From: CBDBZX01 sp965213645
Lineage (GTDB): Bacteria; Deinococcota; Deinococci; Deinococcales; Trueperaceae
Length of the DNA stretch: 64,000 bases
Assembly: GCA_965213645.1 (NCBI GenBank)
Contig: CBDBZX010000004.1
Coordinates: forward strand, 186,001 to 250,000
Direction of reading: 5' to 3'
Part shown: one piece after another, positions 33,037-41,024 of the stretch
How positions within the stretch are numbered: the first letter of the stretch is position 1
Layout of the letters: each line of letters opens with the position of its first letter
Program-made: the position numbers and the translations under genes
Notes under the pieces: generated by a model
The model's database searches: none
Seen by the model: only the letters and a program-made list of their open reading frames with translations
Told to the model about the DNA's origin: nothing

Positions 33037-34458
33037 TCACGACCCCTCAGGCGACGCAAACCGCCTCCGCACATACGTCTTTAGCTCCTGCGGCAGCTTA
33101 GGCAGCGTCTCAAAGGTAAAGGCGTCCGCCGCTTTTTTAATCCCTTCAGAGAGTGTCGGGTAAGGGAACACTACGCCGCCTAGCTTGTAGAGCGAGATAC
33201 CTTGATACACCGCGAGCGTGATCATAGAGATCATCTCGGAGGCTTTCGGGGCGACGATGGTCGCGCCCAGAATACGCCCTGTGAGGCGAACCGCGTGAAT
33301 GCGGACGAAACCGTCTTGGAGACCCTCCGTATACCCCTTATCCGTGTCTTTTAGCTCCACGTGTAGCGTCTTGATGAGGTCGGGATGATACTGCTTCTGG
33401 AGGTCTTCTAAGCTAGGACCAATCATGGCGATTTCCGGGTCGCTAAAGGTCGCGCTCGGGTAGAGTGGTTCCTTGCCGAAGCGGGGCAGCCACGGCAGGG
33501 CAAGCCGCCGCACCACACGCCGCCCCTCGGCATTAGCAGAGTGGGTGAAGTTCGAGGCGGGGTTCACGTCGCCGACGGAGAAGAGGCTCTTGACGTTAGT
33601 GTCACCAAAAGGTCCAGCGGGGATACCTTTTTTCTCGTCGTATTGGAGTCCCGTACTCTCTAACCCTAAGCCCTTTACGTTCGGCGTGCGCCCCGCCGCC
33701 ATCAACACGCGGTCTACGCCGTCTAACGTGACCTCTTGACCGTTCTGATCAACAAAGAGCGTGTGCTCGTTCTCGTCATAGCGTTTCGCTTCCGCGTTCA
33801 GATACACCTCGACGCACTTCTCTTTGAGGCTCTTTTCGATGACTTCGGAGACCTCGGGGTCACCCACCGAATAGACCCGTTCCCCCCGGTTGATAAGACT
33901 CACGCGGCTGCCGAGCTTGCGAAAGGCAAAGGCCATCTCTAAACCGATGGGCCCCGCGCCGATAATGGCTAAGTGTTCAGGCTTGTGCGGCTCTTCGAAG
34001 AGCGTTTCGTTGGTTAGGATGCGCTCCTCGGGTAGTCCGTCAACCCCTAAGCGGCGCGGTTTGCCGCCCGTCGCTAAGACGATATGATTGGCCTCCAAAG
34101 TCTGCGTGTTGCCGTCTTGCAGGGCGACCTCAACCCGCGTCTCCCCCGTCAGCTTGGCGCTGCCGTGAAAGACCGAGACGTTATCGACCGTATGAACCCA
34201 CTCGGTCTCCTCGTCGCGGAGATGGTTGCGCTTGTCGCGGACGTGCTGCAAGACCGCGTCAGGGTCGTCGAAGCCCGTTTCGACGGCGTGGATGAGCGTC
34301 TTCGACGGCACGCAGCCGACATTGGTGCAGTCTCCGCCGATGGGTCCGCGCTCGATTAAGGCGACCCGTTTGCCGAACTTCGCTAAACCGACCGCAACGG
34401 TGAGCCCGCCTGAACCTGCACCGATAACTACGGTATGAAAAGGTGTGTGATACGCCAT
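33037..34458 (-). CDS. MerA-like FAD-dependent disulfide oxidoreductase
   Basis: A 473-residue protein of the pyridine nucleotide-disulfide oxidoreductase class I. It shows FAD motif VVIGAGSGGLTVAVGLAKFG, the redox pair GGDCTNVGCVPSK, NAD(P) motif IIGAGPIGLEMAFAFRKLGS and a dimerisation domain ending FPYPTLSEGIKKAADAF. The last motif has Phe/Tyr where lipoamide dehydrogenases have His, as in mercuric reductases. It lacks the N-terminal HMA domain and the C-terminal Cys pair of true MerA, so mercury reduction is unlikely. It is encoded with a TVP38 protein; the natural disulfide substrate is unknown. Confidence 0.88.
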   Translation of the reverse strand: MAYHTPFHTVVIGAGSGGLTVAVGLAKFGKRVALIERGPIGGDCTNVGCVPSKTLIHAVETGFDDPDAVLQHVRDKRNHLRDEETEWVHTVDNVSVFHGSAKLTGETRVEVALQDGNTQTLEANHIVLATGGKPRRLGVDGLPEERILTNETLFEEPHKPEHLAIIGAGPIGLEMAFAFRKLGSRVSLINRGERVYSVGDPEVSEVIEKSLKEKCVEVYLNAEAKRYDENEHTLFVDQNGQEVTLDGVDRVLMAAGRTPNVKGLGLESTGLQYDEKKGIPAGPFGDTNVKSLFSVGDVNPASNFTHSANAEGRRVVRRLALPWLPRFGKEPLYPSATFSDPEIAMIGPSLEDLQKQYHPDLIKTLHVELKDTDKGYTEGLQDGFVRIHAVRLTGRILGATIVAPKASEMISMITLAVYQGISLYKLGGVVFPYPTLSEGIKKAADAFTFETLPKLPQELKTYVRRRFASPEGS

Positions 34459-34474
34459 TATTCCTCCACCCCTC

Positions 34475-35197
34475 CTATTTCTCTAACCCTCTTTGGCGCT
34501 TGAGGAGCCTCGAGAGCCCCAAACTCGCCACGAAAATCACCACTGAGGCGACCAAGACCCAAGGGTTGAAGCCGCCCCCTTCAGCGTTTAAGCCTGTAGA
34601 CGCGCCCAACAGCACGAACGAGAGCGTCCCTGGCAGCGAGCCCAAAATCGTCGCTAAGATAAACGCGCCGTAGTTGATGCGTAAAAAGCCTGCCAAGTAG
34701 TTCACCAAGTCATAAGGCAAAAAGATAAAGCGCATGGTCAAGACGGTCTCGAACGAGTTGCTGCGCATTTTGCCTATCCAACGTTGCAAGCGTCCGGTGT
34801 CCTCGCTGTCGGCCTCGAGCGCATTCTGCCCAAAAAAGTAACCGATAAAGTACGCCAACGTTGCGCCCAAGTTCGCCCCAATAATCGTATACACAATGCC
34901 CCAAACCGCGCCAAACAGTGCGCCGCCCGCCAGCGTCAAGAGCGTCGCGGGAAAAAGCACCACGGGGCGAAGCGTGTAAATCCCGACATAGATAAGGGGC
35001 GCTAAGGGGCTGCTGCGCATGAAGTCGATGGGCTGCTGCAAGGCTTCCCGCAACGTAAGATCGTTGCTGATGATGTAGAAAGCGTAGCTGCCGATTAAGA
35101 TGAGCCAAAATGCACCTGCGGCCAGCTTTTGCCAGTGTTTACTCAAAAAGGATGCATCTGAAGTTTCCGGTACGCTTGCAGGTTGGGGCTGCGCCAT
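34475..35197 (-). CDS. TVP38/TMEM64 (SNARE-associated/DedA-like) membrane protein
   Basis: A 240-residue membrane protein with the PF09335 core: VVLFPATLLTLAGGALFGAV, WGIVYTIIGANLGATLAYFI, and FILATILGSLPGTLSFVLLG. These proteins are thought to move or scramble lipids. It lies directly after the CDP-alcohol phosphotransferase (no gap) and 16 bases before the oxidoreductase, so all three form one operon. TVP38 genes beside disulfide oxidoreductases recur in bacteria, including as fusions. Confidence 0.9.
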   Translation of the reverse strand: MAQPQPASVPETSDASFLSKHWQKLAAGAFWLILIGSYAFYIISNDLTLREALQQPIDFMRSSPLAPLIYVGIYTLRPVVLFPATLLTLAGGALFGAVWGIVYTIIGANLGATLAYFIGYFFGQNALEADSEDTGRLQRWIGKMRSNSFETVLTMRFIFLPYDLVNYLAGFLRINYGAFILATILGSLPGTLSFVLLGASTGLNAEGGGFNPWVLVASVVIFVASLGLSRLLKRQRGLEK

Positions 35198-35800
35198 TTA
35201 GAGCCTCCTTAATGCCCACGCCACGCGCTGCCCCGAGGTCACGAGCACGAGCAGCGCCATGAGGGGAAAGAGAAACGCGAGGGCTTGGGGGAAAATGAGG
35301 AATAAGCAGTAAAAAAAGATGGTTTCGCCCCCCTCAATCAGTCCGCTCGGCATGGTCACGCTCGTCTGTTCACCTTGGCTCGACGCCCCTTGCTTGCGCT
35401 TTTCCAAAATCGCCGAGAGGTAGAGCCAAGAGATGGCGTTGAGGTAGAAGCTCGAGAGCAGTAACGCCAAACTCAGCCATACCGCCGTAGAATTTTGCGC
35501 CCAAGCGAGCGCCAGAGGTAAGAGCGCATAAATCGCCGTATCCAAAAGCATGTCCAGATAGCCGCCCAAGTCGCTCTGCTTGGCGCTGCTCCGCGCAATG
35601 CTCCCGTCCAGACCGTCCAGCACGCGCCCCGCGAGCCACAGCGCCAACGCCCAAGCGTAAAGCTCAAAAGCCGCCGCGCCCACCGCCGCAAGCCCGACGC
35701 CAAAGGCCGTCAAGGTCACGGCGAGCGGCGGGATGTCGAGGCGCTTAGCGACGGGCGCAAGCAACCTCTCTTTGGGAAGTCTCAAATATCGGTCAATCAT
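35198..35800 (-). CDS. CDP-alcohol phosphatidyltransferase family protein
   Basis: A 200-residue membrane protein with the complete family motif DGxxAR-x8-GxxxDxxxD, seen as LDGLDGSIARSSAKQSDLGG and YLDMLLD. It should transfer a phospho-lipid or phospho-alcohol group from a CDP-linked donor, as PgsA does. I chose ATG 35800 (MIDRYLRLPKERLL); the longer frame from TTG 35860 adds a highly charged tail and has no better site. First gene of the operon with the TVP38 protein and oxidoreductase, pointing to membrane lipid work. The substrate is not determined. Confidence 0.85.
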   Translation of the reverse strand: MIDRYLRLPKERLLAPVAKRLDIPPLAVTLTAFGVGLAAVGAAAFELYAWALALWLAGRVLDGLDGSIARSSAKQSDLGGYLDMLLDTAIYALLPLALAWAQNSTAVWLSLALLLSSFYLNAISWLYLSAILEKRKQGASSQGEQTSVTMPSGLIEGGETIFFYCLFLIFPQALAFLFPLMALLVLVTSGQRVAWALRRL

Positions 35801-36156
35801 GATGAGCGTTCGGTACGACCTTTCTTTGGTTCTTCTCTCTCGTTCTTCAACCCTAAGCAAATTCTACGCAGTGCACGCTAGTCCCAAATATAGGCTGTGC
35901 AGTTTTTCACAGCTCGAGGCGAGGCACAAGACCCCTTACAGACCACCATAAGGGGTGGGCGTCGCGATGTTCGTCAAATGCTGTACGGAGCCAATAAGGT
36001 CCGTTACGTAGCCTTTTAGCCATGCTACTTTCACGGCTTGTGCCTAATTTTTACCTGTGGAGAGGGGATTTAATGTACGCTAAGAAAGATATCACAACGG
36101 GGCGGAGCGGTTCGCTCAAACGAGCGCAGGACAGACCTGCGCGTGAGGAGGTTTCT

Positions 36157-36846
36157 ATGGCGCTATCTCAATCTCCCAAACCCTACGTCATCAAAAATAC
36201 CGGCTTCGCTCAGCGCCTCAGTGAGCGCGACATGGCGGTCTTTCGCCGCGTCTGTCCCGACAAGATGTACGAAAAGGGCCAGACCATCTTCTACGCAGGC
36301 GACCCCGCCACGGACCTGCACATCATCGCCAAAGGACAGGTCAAGCTCGTCACGCAAGACGCCAACGGGAGCGAGCGCATCCTGGTGGTGTGCGGCGTGA
36401 ACGACTTCATCGGTGAGGCGTTCTTGACCGAAGCCTCGAGCTACTTTGTAGACGCAGTTGCTTTGACGGATACGGTGACGTGTCCCGTGAGTCGCCCTCA
36501 GTTTTTACAGATGGCGCTGCACGCGCCGCACTTCACGCTGACCTTTACCGAGATTTTGGCGAGCCACCTCTTCCACTGCCGCGAGCAGCTCGGTCACTCG
36601 TATGCGCCTGTCAAGACGCGCCTGGTCAAGACCTTTTTAGAGCAAGCGGAGCGCTTTGGTGAACCTGAAGAGAACGGTTGGGTCAAGCTCGAGACCGAAC
36701 TCAAGCACGAAGAGTTAGCCTCCATGATTTCCGCAACGCGCGTGAGCGTCTCAATGGCGATTGCCGAGTTGCGCGACGCGCGGCTCATTGAGGGAACACG
36801 CGGCAACTACCGCATCGACGTGGCGGCGCTGAGCAGCTACCTTTAG
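36157..36846 (+). CDS. Crp/Fnr family transcriptional regulator
   Basis: A 229-residue protein with a cyclic-nucleotide-binding-like domain (residues about 20-130; EKGQTIFYAGDPATDLHIIA and GQVKLVTQDANGSERILVV) and a C-terminal winged helix (HEELASMISATRVSVSMAIA then ELRDARLIEGTRGNYRI). I chose ATG 36157 because GAGGAGG lies 5 bases upstream; ATG 36073 also has a GGAG but adds an unstructured, basic N-terminus. There is no Fe-S cysteine cluster, so it is Crp-like more than Fnr-like. Targets are unknown. Confidence 0.9.
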   Translation: MALSQSPKPYVIKNTGFAQRLSERDMAVFRRVCPDKMYEKGQTIFYAGDPATDLHIIAKGQVKLVTQDANGSERILVVCGVNDFIGEAFLTEASSYFVDAVALTDTVTCPVSRPQFLQMALHAPHFTLTFTEILASHLFHCREQLGHSYAPVKTRLVKTFLEQAERFGEPEENGWVKLETELKHEELASMISATRVSVSMAIAELRDARLIEGTRGNYRIDVAALSSYL

Positions 36847-36882
36847 CGCTCTTACGCGACTTTATCTTTACTTACTACACCG

Positions 36883-37195
36883 TTAAGCAAGTGTTGCGAC
36901 ACTGTTGTCACCCCGTTCACGATACCCAAAGCTAGTGGGAACGCAGTGACGCACAAGTGAGTCGGGCGTTAAGCCTTGCGGAGTGCAACCCTTACGAGGG
37001 TAAACTCCGTCGAGGGGTCTCGTTCGGTTACACCGAAACTACGTAATTGGCAATAGCCAAAACTTTGTAACTTCCAATCTCAACCAGAGGAGTCAGCAAG
37101 GTCAGAGATTCTTCGACTCCGTCGTTCATCCCCGAAAGGGGGCGTTGCTCCGCTCAGAATGACACAACTCAATTTTTAGTTGACGCTGTACTTAC
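36883..37195 (+). repeat. copy 1 of a dispersed ~200-300 bp repeat element
   Basis: Shared landmarks, in order, are TGTTGTCACCCCGTTCACG, TCGAGGGGTCTCGTT, GAGTCAGCAAGGTCAGAGAT, TCTTCGACTCC and CTCAGAATGACAC. The same landmarks recur at 43480-43680 (same strand) and, inverted, at 56490-56690. The element has no coding content and fills most of the gap between the Crp-like gene and the GH13 gene. Confidence 0.8.
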
Positions 37196-37266
37196 ATAAA
37201 GGCACCTGCTGTAAGAAGAGTGACCTGCACAGTTCGTGTGGCACCTTTCACTTTAAGATAGTGAGC

Positions 37267-38739
37267 ATGTCCCCCATTTCTTCCCCCGACAAGCTACACG
37301 ACACCACCACCCCCGAATGGGTCCGCGACGCCGTCTTCTACCAAATCTTTCCTGACCGCTTTGCAAGGAGCGAGCGCGTGCGCAAGGCGAGCAATTTAGA
37401 AACCTGGGAGAGCCCGCCGTCTGTACACGGCTACAAGGGCGGCGACCTCTTGGGTGTGGTGGAGCGGCTTGACTACTTACAAGACTTGGGCGTCACCGCG
37501 CTCTACTTCAACCCGGTCTTTCAGTCCGCCTCAAATCACCGCTACCACACGCACGACTACTACCAAGTTGACCCGATGTTGGGCGGTAACGAAGCGCTAC
37601 GAGAACTTGTAGATGCGTGTCACGAACGCGGGATGAAGATCGTTTTAGACGGCGTCTTCAACCACGCCAGTCGCGGCTTTTTCCAGTTCAACGACATTTT
37701 AGAGAACGGTCCGCACAGCGCCTACCTGGACTGGTTCAACGTCCGCGAGTTTCCCCTACAAGCCTATAGCGGCGCAGACGGCGACGGGCTCGGCTACGAC
37801 GCCTGGTGGGGGCTGCCTGCGCTGCCGAAGTTCAACACGGACACGCCCGCCGTACGCGGTTTTTTGTGGGACGTCGGGACGTATTGGCTCGAGTTCGGCA
37901 TCGACGGGTGGCGCTTGGACGTACCGAACGAAATCGGCGACGACGCCTTCTGGCAGGAGTTTCGCCGCCGCTGCCGAGAGGTCAACCCGGCGTGCTACAT
38001 CGTCGGGGAGATTTGGGACGACGCGAGCCATTGGCTCCAGGGCGACCAGTTCGACGCGGTGATGAACTATCCGCTTACTCGCGCGGCGTTCGGCTTCACC
38101 GCAACCTCTCTCAACGGAAAAGAGATTGCGCGGTGTGGCTATCAACATATTCCTAAGCTCGACGCGACCTCATTTGCTGCCGCCGTTGAGATTCTCCTCC
38201 ACGCGCACCGCCCCGAAGTCACCGAGGTACAACTCAACCTCTTGGGCAGCCACGACACGCCGAGGGCGCTCACCGTGGTCAACGGCGATGAGGCGGCCTT
38301 GCGTATGGCGCTCCTCTTCCAACTGACCTTTCCGGGTGCGCCCTGTCTTTACTACGGCGATGAATTAGGCTTAACGGGCGGGCACGACCCGGAGTGTCGC
38401 CAAGGGATGCCTTGGCGTGATAAAGAATCCTGGAATAAGGATTTGCAGGAGTACACCAAGAAACTCGTCAAACTGAGGCTCGAGCACCCAGCCCTGCGGC
38501 GCGGAGAGTTCAAAACTTTGCACGTTTCAGAGGGACTTTATATCTACACAAAAACGCTCGAGGACGACCTCTTCGTCGGCGTTCTCAACGTAAGTGAACA
38601 ACCTGTAGCGTTGAGTGGACCCCTATTACCGGGCGGACACTACCACGACCTCTTGAGCGACCTCTCGTTCACCGTACAAGCCGGGAAAATGGATTTAGAC
38701 CTCTCGGCACGTTCGGGCGCACTCTTCCAAAAACGCTAA
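37267..38739 (+). CDS. GH13 neopullulanase/cyclomaltodextrinase-type glycosidase
   Basis: A 490-residue single-barrel GH13 enzyme with YQIFPDRFARSERV, ALYFNPVFQSASNHRYHTHD, VLDGVFNHAS, nucleophile GIDGWRLDVPNEI, acid/base CYIVGEIWDDASHWL and the third acid in LLGSHDTPRAL. It should cut alpha-1,4 and possibly alpha-1,6 links of short maltooligosaccharides or cyclodextrins. The usual N-terminal starch-binding domain is absent. No signal peptide is visible, so it is cytoplasmic. I chose ATG 37267; the longer frame to 37180 starts inside the repeat element. It ends at a bidirectional terminator shared with glnB. Confidence 0.92.
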   Translation: MSPISSPDKLHDTTTPEWVRDAVFYQIFPDRFARSERVRKASNLETWESPPSVHGYKGGDLLGVVERLDYLQDLGVTALYFNPVFQSASNHRYHTHDYYQVDPMLGGNEALRELVDACHERGMKIVLDGVFNHASRGFFQFNDILENGPHSAYLDWFNVREFPLQAYSGADGDGLGYDAWWGLPALPKFNTDTPAVRGFLWDVGTYWLEFGIDGWRLDVPNEIGDDAFWQEFRRRCREVNPACYIVGEIWDDASHWLQGDQFDAVMNYPLTRAAFGFTATSLNGKEIARCGYQHIPKLDATSFAAAVEILLHAHRPEVTEVQLNLLGSHDTPRALTVVNGDEAALRMALLFQLTFPGAPCLYYGDELGLTGGHDPECRQGMPWRDKESWNKDLQEYTKKLVKLRLEHPALRRGEFKTLHVSEGLYIYTKTLEDDLFVGVLNVSEQPVALSGPLLPGGHYHDLLSDLSFTVQAGKMDLDLSARSGALFQKR

Positions 38740-38743
38740 ACAT

Positions 38744-38775
38744 AAAAAAAGGACACCTTAGCGGTGTCCTTCTAC
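38744..38775. terminator. bidirectional terminator between the GH13 gene and glnB
   Basis: A 9-bp stem AAGGACACC / GGTGTCCTT, preceded by seven As and followed by TTCTACTTC, lies between convergent genes. The A-run gives a good T-run for the minus-strand glnB transcript. Confidence 0.85.
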
Positions 38776-38802
38776 TTCATCTATGCTGGATTTGTACTGA
38801 TT

Positions 38803-39177
38803 TTACCGCTTCGCTCTAGCCTTCTCCGACTCAACAGGCGTCAGCGCCTCGTCGTCACGCTCGTTCGTGCGGATGCGCACGACTTGTTCCAAGGGCTGCA
38901 CGAAGATTTTGCCGTCGCCGACCTCACCCGAGCGGGCAGACTTGACAATCGCGTCGATGGTGACGTCGATAAACGCTTCACTGACGGCAATCTCGAGCTT
39001 CACCTTGTCGTGAAATTCGACGACGTATTGGCTCCCCCGGTACTGCTCCACGATGCCGCCCTGTCCGCCGTGACCGCTGACGCGGGAGATAGTAATCCCG
39101 CGCACACCCGCCTTGAAAAGAGCCTCTTTAACTTCCGCTAACTTATTCGGGCGAATAACCGCAGTGATGAGTTTCAT
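38803..39177 (-). CDS. glnB: nitrogen regulatory protein PII
   Basis: A 124-residue PII protein: MKLITAVIRPNKLAEVKEAL, the T-loop region GQGGIVEQYRGSQYVVEFHD with the usual Tyr in YRG, and the C-terminal signature GEVGDGKIFVQPLEQVVRIR. It senses 2-oxoglutarate and ATP/ADP and controls ammonium uptake and assimilation. I chose ATG 39177 with AAAGGG upstream; the GTG six codons earlier is unnecessary. It is downstream of amtB, and the partner PII usually gates AmtB, so glnK would be an equally good name. Confidence 0.95.
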   Translation of the reverse strand: MKLITAVIRPNKLAEVKEALFKAGVRGITISRVSGHGGQGGIVEQYRGSQYVVEFHDKVKLEIAVSEAFIDVTIDAIVKSARSGEVGDGKIFVQPLEQVVRIRTNERDDEALTPVESEKARAKR

Positions 39178-39196
39178 GTGCCCTTTTACCACAATT

Positions 39197-39260
39197 CAGC
39201 AGGTATCATCTGGTCAAGAACGCTCTCACCAAAAAGAACATCCACGAGCACGCATATTTT
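39197..39260 (+). repeat. copy 2 of the diverged ~60-bp dispersed repeat
   Basis: CAGCAGGTATCATCTGGTCA at 39197-39216 is followed by CTCTCACCAAAAAGAACATC, matching the other copies near 13535 and 49930-49993. It lies in the amtB-glnB gap. Confidence 0.6.
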
Positions 39261-39313
39261 AGGATGATAGCTGCGGCAATTCATTTCAGTGTGCTTTAGA
39301 ACTGCCATCTCCT

Positions 39314-40621
39314 TTAATCGCCCGCTGCCGCTGTGACGACCACCGAGTCACCGACAGTATCTTTGCCCGCGTAAGCCTCTGTGCCGTGCTCGGCGAGGTC
39401 AAGTCCGGTAATCTCCTCTTGCGCTGTGACGCGGATACCGATGGTCATTTTGAGCAAGTAGAAGATGACAAAGCCTGCTACAAATGCCGCCGCCGCATAA
39501 GCGAACGTACCGATTGCTTGCACACCCAAGTTAGCCGCGCCACCGCCAAAAAGACCTACGGCGAGCGTGCCCCAGATACCGCACACGCCGTGCACCGAAA
39601 TCGCGCCGACGGGGTCGTCCACGCGGATGCGGTCGAACATCACCACGCTGAAGACGACAATCACACCAGCAATCGCGCCCACTAAGACCGCCGAGAGACC
39701 CGCAATGACATCCGGCCCGGCGGTGATGCCGACCAAACCCGCCAAGACACCGTTAATGGTCATGGAGAAATCGGGCTTTTTGAACATGGCCCAAGAGGTG
39801 AACATCGCCGCGACCGCGCCCGCCGCTGCCGCCAAGTTCGTGTTGAGGAAGATGTTGGCAACCGCTTCGGCGTCCGCCTGCGAACTAAACGCAAGCTGCG
39901 AGCCGGGGTTAAAACCAAACCAACCGAGCCAGAGGAGAAACACGCCCAAGCCCGCCAATGCCATGTTGTGCCCCGGCATCGCGTTGACCCTGCCACCCGC
40001 GTAGCGTCCTAAACGCGGACCGATCGCGAGTACTGCGCCGAGCGCCGCAAAACCGCCCACCGCGTGAACGACCGAAGAGCCTGCAAAGTCATAAAACGGC
40101 GTCTCGAAGTTGCCGAGCCAGCCACCGCCCCAGTGCCACGAGCCGAGGTAGGGGTAGATAAACGCGGTCATCATCACAGAGAAGATGAGATACGCTGCAA
40201 ACTTCATCCGCCCGGCAATCGCGCCCGAGACAATCGTCGCAGCGGTCGCCGCGAAGACCATCTGGAAGAAGAAGTCGGCAGCGATAGGGACATTCATGCC
40301 TGTTTCATAACCGTTCAAGAACCAGCCCGCGCCGTACATGAGACCGAAGCCGACCGTCCAAAACGCCAGCCCCGCCACCGCGAAGTCCGCGAAGTTCTTC
40401 ATAAAGATGTTGATGACGTTTTTTGCGCCGATCAAGCCCGCCTCTAAAAGCGCAAAGCCAGGCTGCATAAGAGCGACGAGCACCGCGAAGAAGAGGAGCG
40501 CGATGGTGTCAAGCGCAAAGGCAAGCTCACCGATGTTAGTCGCGTCACCCTCTTGTGCAAATGCACTACCGAGCAGCAGGCACGGCAAGAGGGCTAAGAG
40601 GACGTAGGGGAGTCTTTTCAT
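39314..40621 (-). CDS. amtB: ammonium transporter
   Basis: A 435-residue protein with a signal peptide (KRLPYVLLALLPCLLLGSAFA) and eleven membrane helices. AmtB hallmarks are GFALLEAGLIGAKNVINIFM, SSVVHAVGGFAALGAVLAIG with the pore His, GWFGFNPGS and SVHGVCGIWGTLAVGLFGG with the second pore His. I chose ATG 40621 because GGAGG lies 7 bases upstream. It is in the amtB-glnB pair typical of PII-gated ammonium uptake. Confidence 0.97.
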   Translation of the reverse strand: MKRLPYVLLALLPCLLLGSAFAQEGDATNIGELAFALDTIALLFFAVLVALMQPGFALLEAGLIGAKNVINIFMKNFADFAVAGLAFWTVGFGLMYGAGWFLNGYETGMNVPIAADFFFQMVFAATAATIVSGAIAGRMKFAAYLIFSVMMTAFIYPYLGSWHWGGGWLGNFETPFYDFAGSSVVHAVGGFAALGAVLAIGPRLGRYAGGRVNAMPGHNMALAGLGVFLLWLGWFGFNPGSQLAFSSQADAEAVANIFLNTNLAAAAGAVAAMFTSWAMFKKPDFSMTINGVLAGLVGITAGPDVIAGLSAVLVGAIAGVIVVFSVVMFDRIRVDDPVGAISVHGVCGIWGTLAVGLFGGGAANLGVQAIGTFAYAAAAFVAGFVIFYLLKMTIGIRVTAQEEITGLDLAEHGTEAYAGKDTVGDSVVVTAAAGD

Positions 40622-40851
40622 AGTTTTACCTCCGGGGGGATACTGCGCGTAGCAGCCTGCCCTTAGGATATGAATTATAGCGCAGGGTGTCAAGTGCAAA
40701 TGGTTTTTTGATTAAAAAAGCAATAGCAAAAAGACGAAATTTTCAAATTTAAGAGCAAAGTATCTCTAAATTTTTGTACAGTGTTCAGAGAAATTCTTAC
40801 AGTACATTCATAAGCCGTTATATGGTTTACCGCTGGCATTTTGAGTAGAGA

Positions 40852-40945
40852 TGGGCTCGAGCCTCACAATCAAAAATCCGTTGGCAGAGGTTCGGTGGTA
40901 AAAGGTTGTTGGTAAGGGGTGACGAGAGGGTGGGCTCGAGCCTCA
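40852..40945. repeat. two copies of TGGGCTCGAGCCTCA in the murJ-amtB gap
   Basis: The 15-base sequence occurs at 40852-40866 and 40931-40945 around the palindrome GGCTCGAGCC. The rest of the 40622-41024 intergenic region is unusually A/T rich near 40700-40800 and has no gene. Confidence 0.5.
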
Positions 40946-40986
40946 AATCATCTCAACGACGTTCACAGGTTCCCAAACGCACGGCT

Positions 40987-40995
40987 TGATACAAT
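40987..40995 (+). promoter_or_regulatory. extended -10 promoter of murJ
   Basis: TGATACAAT is a TGn-extended -10 box, 30 bases before the chosen TTG start. No well-spaced -35 is visible. Confidence 0.55.
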
Positions 40996-41024
40996 GCGTA
41001 CGCCCTCACAGGCAAGGACACCTC

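Noticed and set aside
33037..34458. Mercury resistance (merA)
   Set aside because: The HMA domain and C-terminal Cys pair are missing and no merR/merT/merP is nearby.
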